A stretch of 22,637 nt of DNA from an uncultured Collinsella sp. (GTDB taxonomy: Bacteria > Actinomycetota > Coriobacteriia > Coriobacteriales > Coriobacteriaceae), in the NCBI GenBank assembly GCA_900549355.1, contig UROA01000009.1, positions 1 through 22,637 of the forward strand, written 5' to 3'. The notes under the pieces are model-generated. The model did not search any database and was not told the origin of the DNA. It saw only the letters and a program-made list of their open reading frames with translations. Positions within the stretch are counted from its first letter, which is position 1. The number at the start of each line of letters is the position of its first letter. This document shows, piece after piece, positions 22,046 to 22,637 of this stretch. The position numbers were made by a program, and so were the translations under genes.

Positions 22046-22637
22046 CTACGACAGCGCAATACCGCCAAGCCAGCCCCAACGCACGCCAGAGCCAGTGCCA
22101 TAGAAGCTAATAAACGAATCGAGCGACTTAGACGTAATGGCTCCCTCATTGCTCATAACGATGCCGCCGCCAACGTAGATACCCACATGACCGTAGATAA
22201 GGCCCGGAGCACCCGTGCCGCTGTGCGAGGAATCGGCCACGATCATGCCCACCTGCAGCGCCGAGCGGTCGGAGCTATAGCACCAGGCGTTAAACATGTC
22301 GCACGCATTGCCTCCAAAGTAGCCAACGCCGGCGTTACGGAAGACATTGGTGACCCACGCCGCGCACCAGTTCTGACCCGGCGAAGGCGTGGAGTAGCAC
22401 GCGTTGACGACAGCCTGCTGCTTGCCCGAGCCGGCATTCTGCTGCGGAGTTCCGGGCGCGTACGATCCACCACCCGAGCTCGAACCACCCGAGTAGGAAT
22501 TGTTCTTGTTCGCGGCAGCCGCGGCAGTGTGCTTGGCCGCCTGCTCGAAGAGCGAAGATGGCGTTCCGGGCGACCGGACGCTGCGTATCACTCCGACGAT
22601 CGGCAATCCTTCGCTGACTCCGGCGGCCATGACTGCC
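22046..22637 (-). CDS. CHAP-like cysteine peptidase / cell wall amidase domain protein (5' end outside window)
   Basis: At least 197 residues. The frame stays open to the window edge, so the ATG at 22630 is probably internal and the protein longer. Counting from that ATG, residues 32-72 are an Ala-, then Ser/Gly-rich linker. Residues about 72-194 resemble a CHAP/NlpC-P60 fold: a catalytic cysteine candidate C89 in GQNWCAAWVTNVF and a histidine candidate H148 in IYGHVGIYVGGG, followed by NEG and GWLGG near the end. The family cleaves peptidoglycan peptides or amide bonds outside the cell. The signal peptide and any binding domains would lie upstream, out of view. It converges with gyrA. Confidence 0.75.
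   Translation of the reverse strand, partial: AVMAAGVSEGLPIVGVIRSVRSPGTPSSLFEQAAKHTAAAAANKNNSYSGGSSSGGGSYAPGTPQQNAGSGKQQAVVNACYSTPSPGQNWCAAWVTNVFRNAGVGYFGGNACDMFNAWCYSSDRSALQVGMIVADSSHSGTGAPGLIYGHVGIYVGGGIVMSNEGAITSKSLDSFISFYGTGSGVRWGWLGGIALS

Overview
This window carries the chromosomal replication origin neighbourhood of a high-GC Gram-positive bacterium. The most likely group is Coriobacteriia (Collinsella-like Actinomycetota). Grounds for this are: the order rpmH-rnpA-yidD-yidC-jag-rsmG-parA-parB on one side and dnaA-dnaN-recF-dciA-gyrB-gyrA on the other; the absence of mnmE/mnmG between jag and rsmG; a dciA (DUF721) gene between recF and gyrB as in Actinomycetota; strong GGAGG ribosome binding sites; and frequent GTG/TTG starts. 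The assignment rests on gene order and protein character only, since no database was searched.

Layout. Positions 1-96 hold the last codons of a + strand gene that meets dinG tail to tail. Positions 93-3946 (- strand) are an exonuclease-helicase of the DinG type and D-alanine--D-alanine ligase, overlapping by 7 bp. rlmN (+) lies at 4032-5084, followed by a strong terminator. From 5211 to 8174 (- strand) lies an AT-richer block with its own terminators: a small membrane protein, parB, parA, a cluster of three parS sites and rsmG. From 8195 to 10425 (- strand) runs the jag-yidC-yidD-rnpA-rpmH operon, driven by a good sigma70-type promoter at 10396-10425.

Gene direction flips at about 10.3-10.6 kb, which marks the origin. 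The origin looks bipartite. A cluster of DnaA-box-like sites lies at 10501-10605. A second cluster lies at 13770-13985, with an unwinding-element arrangement (box, spacer, DnaA-trios, AT-rich stretch) just before dnaN. Between them are an unusual GHKL-ATPase/Gln-rich/winged-helix protein gene and dnaA, only 15 bp apart. To the right (+ strand) follow dnaN-recF-dciA with a terminator, gyrB, a highly structured intergenic segment, gyrA with a terminator, and finally a convergent, incomplete - strand gene with a CHAP-like cysteine peptidase domain.

How it fits together: DnaA, the clamp, RecF and DciA act in replication initiation and elongation. Gyrase relieves the supercoils ahead of the fork. 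ParA/ParB and parS segregate the newly copied origins. YidC, Jag, RnpA and L34 belong to ribosome, RNA and membrane biogenesis.

The most notable observations are three. The DnaA boxes here end in CAACA rather than CCACA, together with a changed recognition motif in DnaA domain IV (Asp to Asn). An uncharacterised ATPase/winged-helix gene sits inside the origin and carries two further boxes in its own coding sequence. Three parS sites are spaced exactly 39 bp apart.
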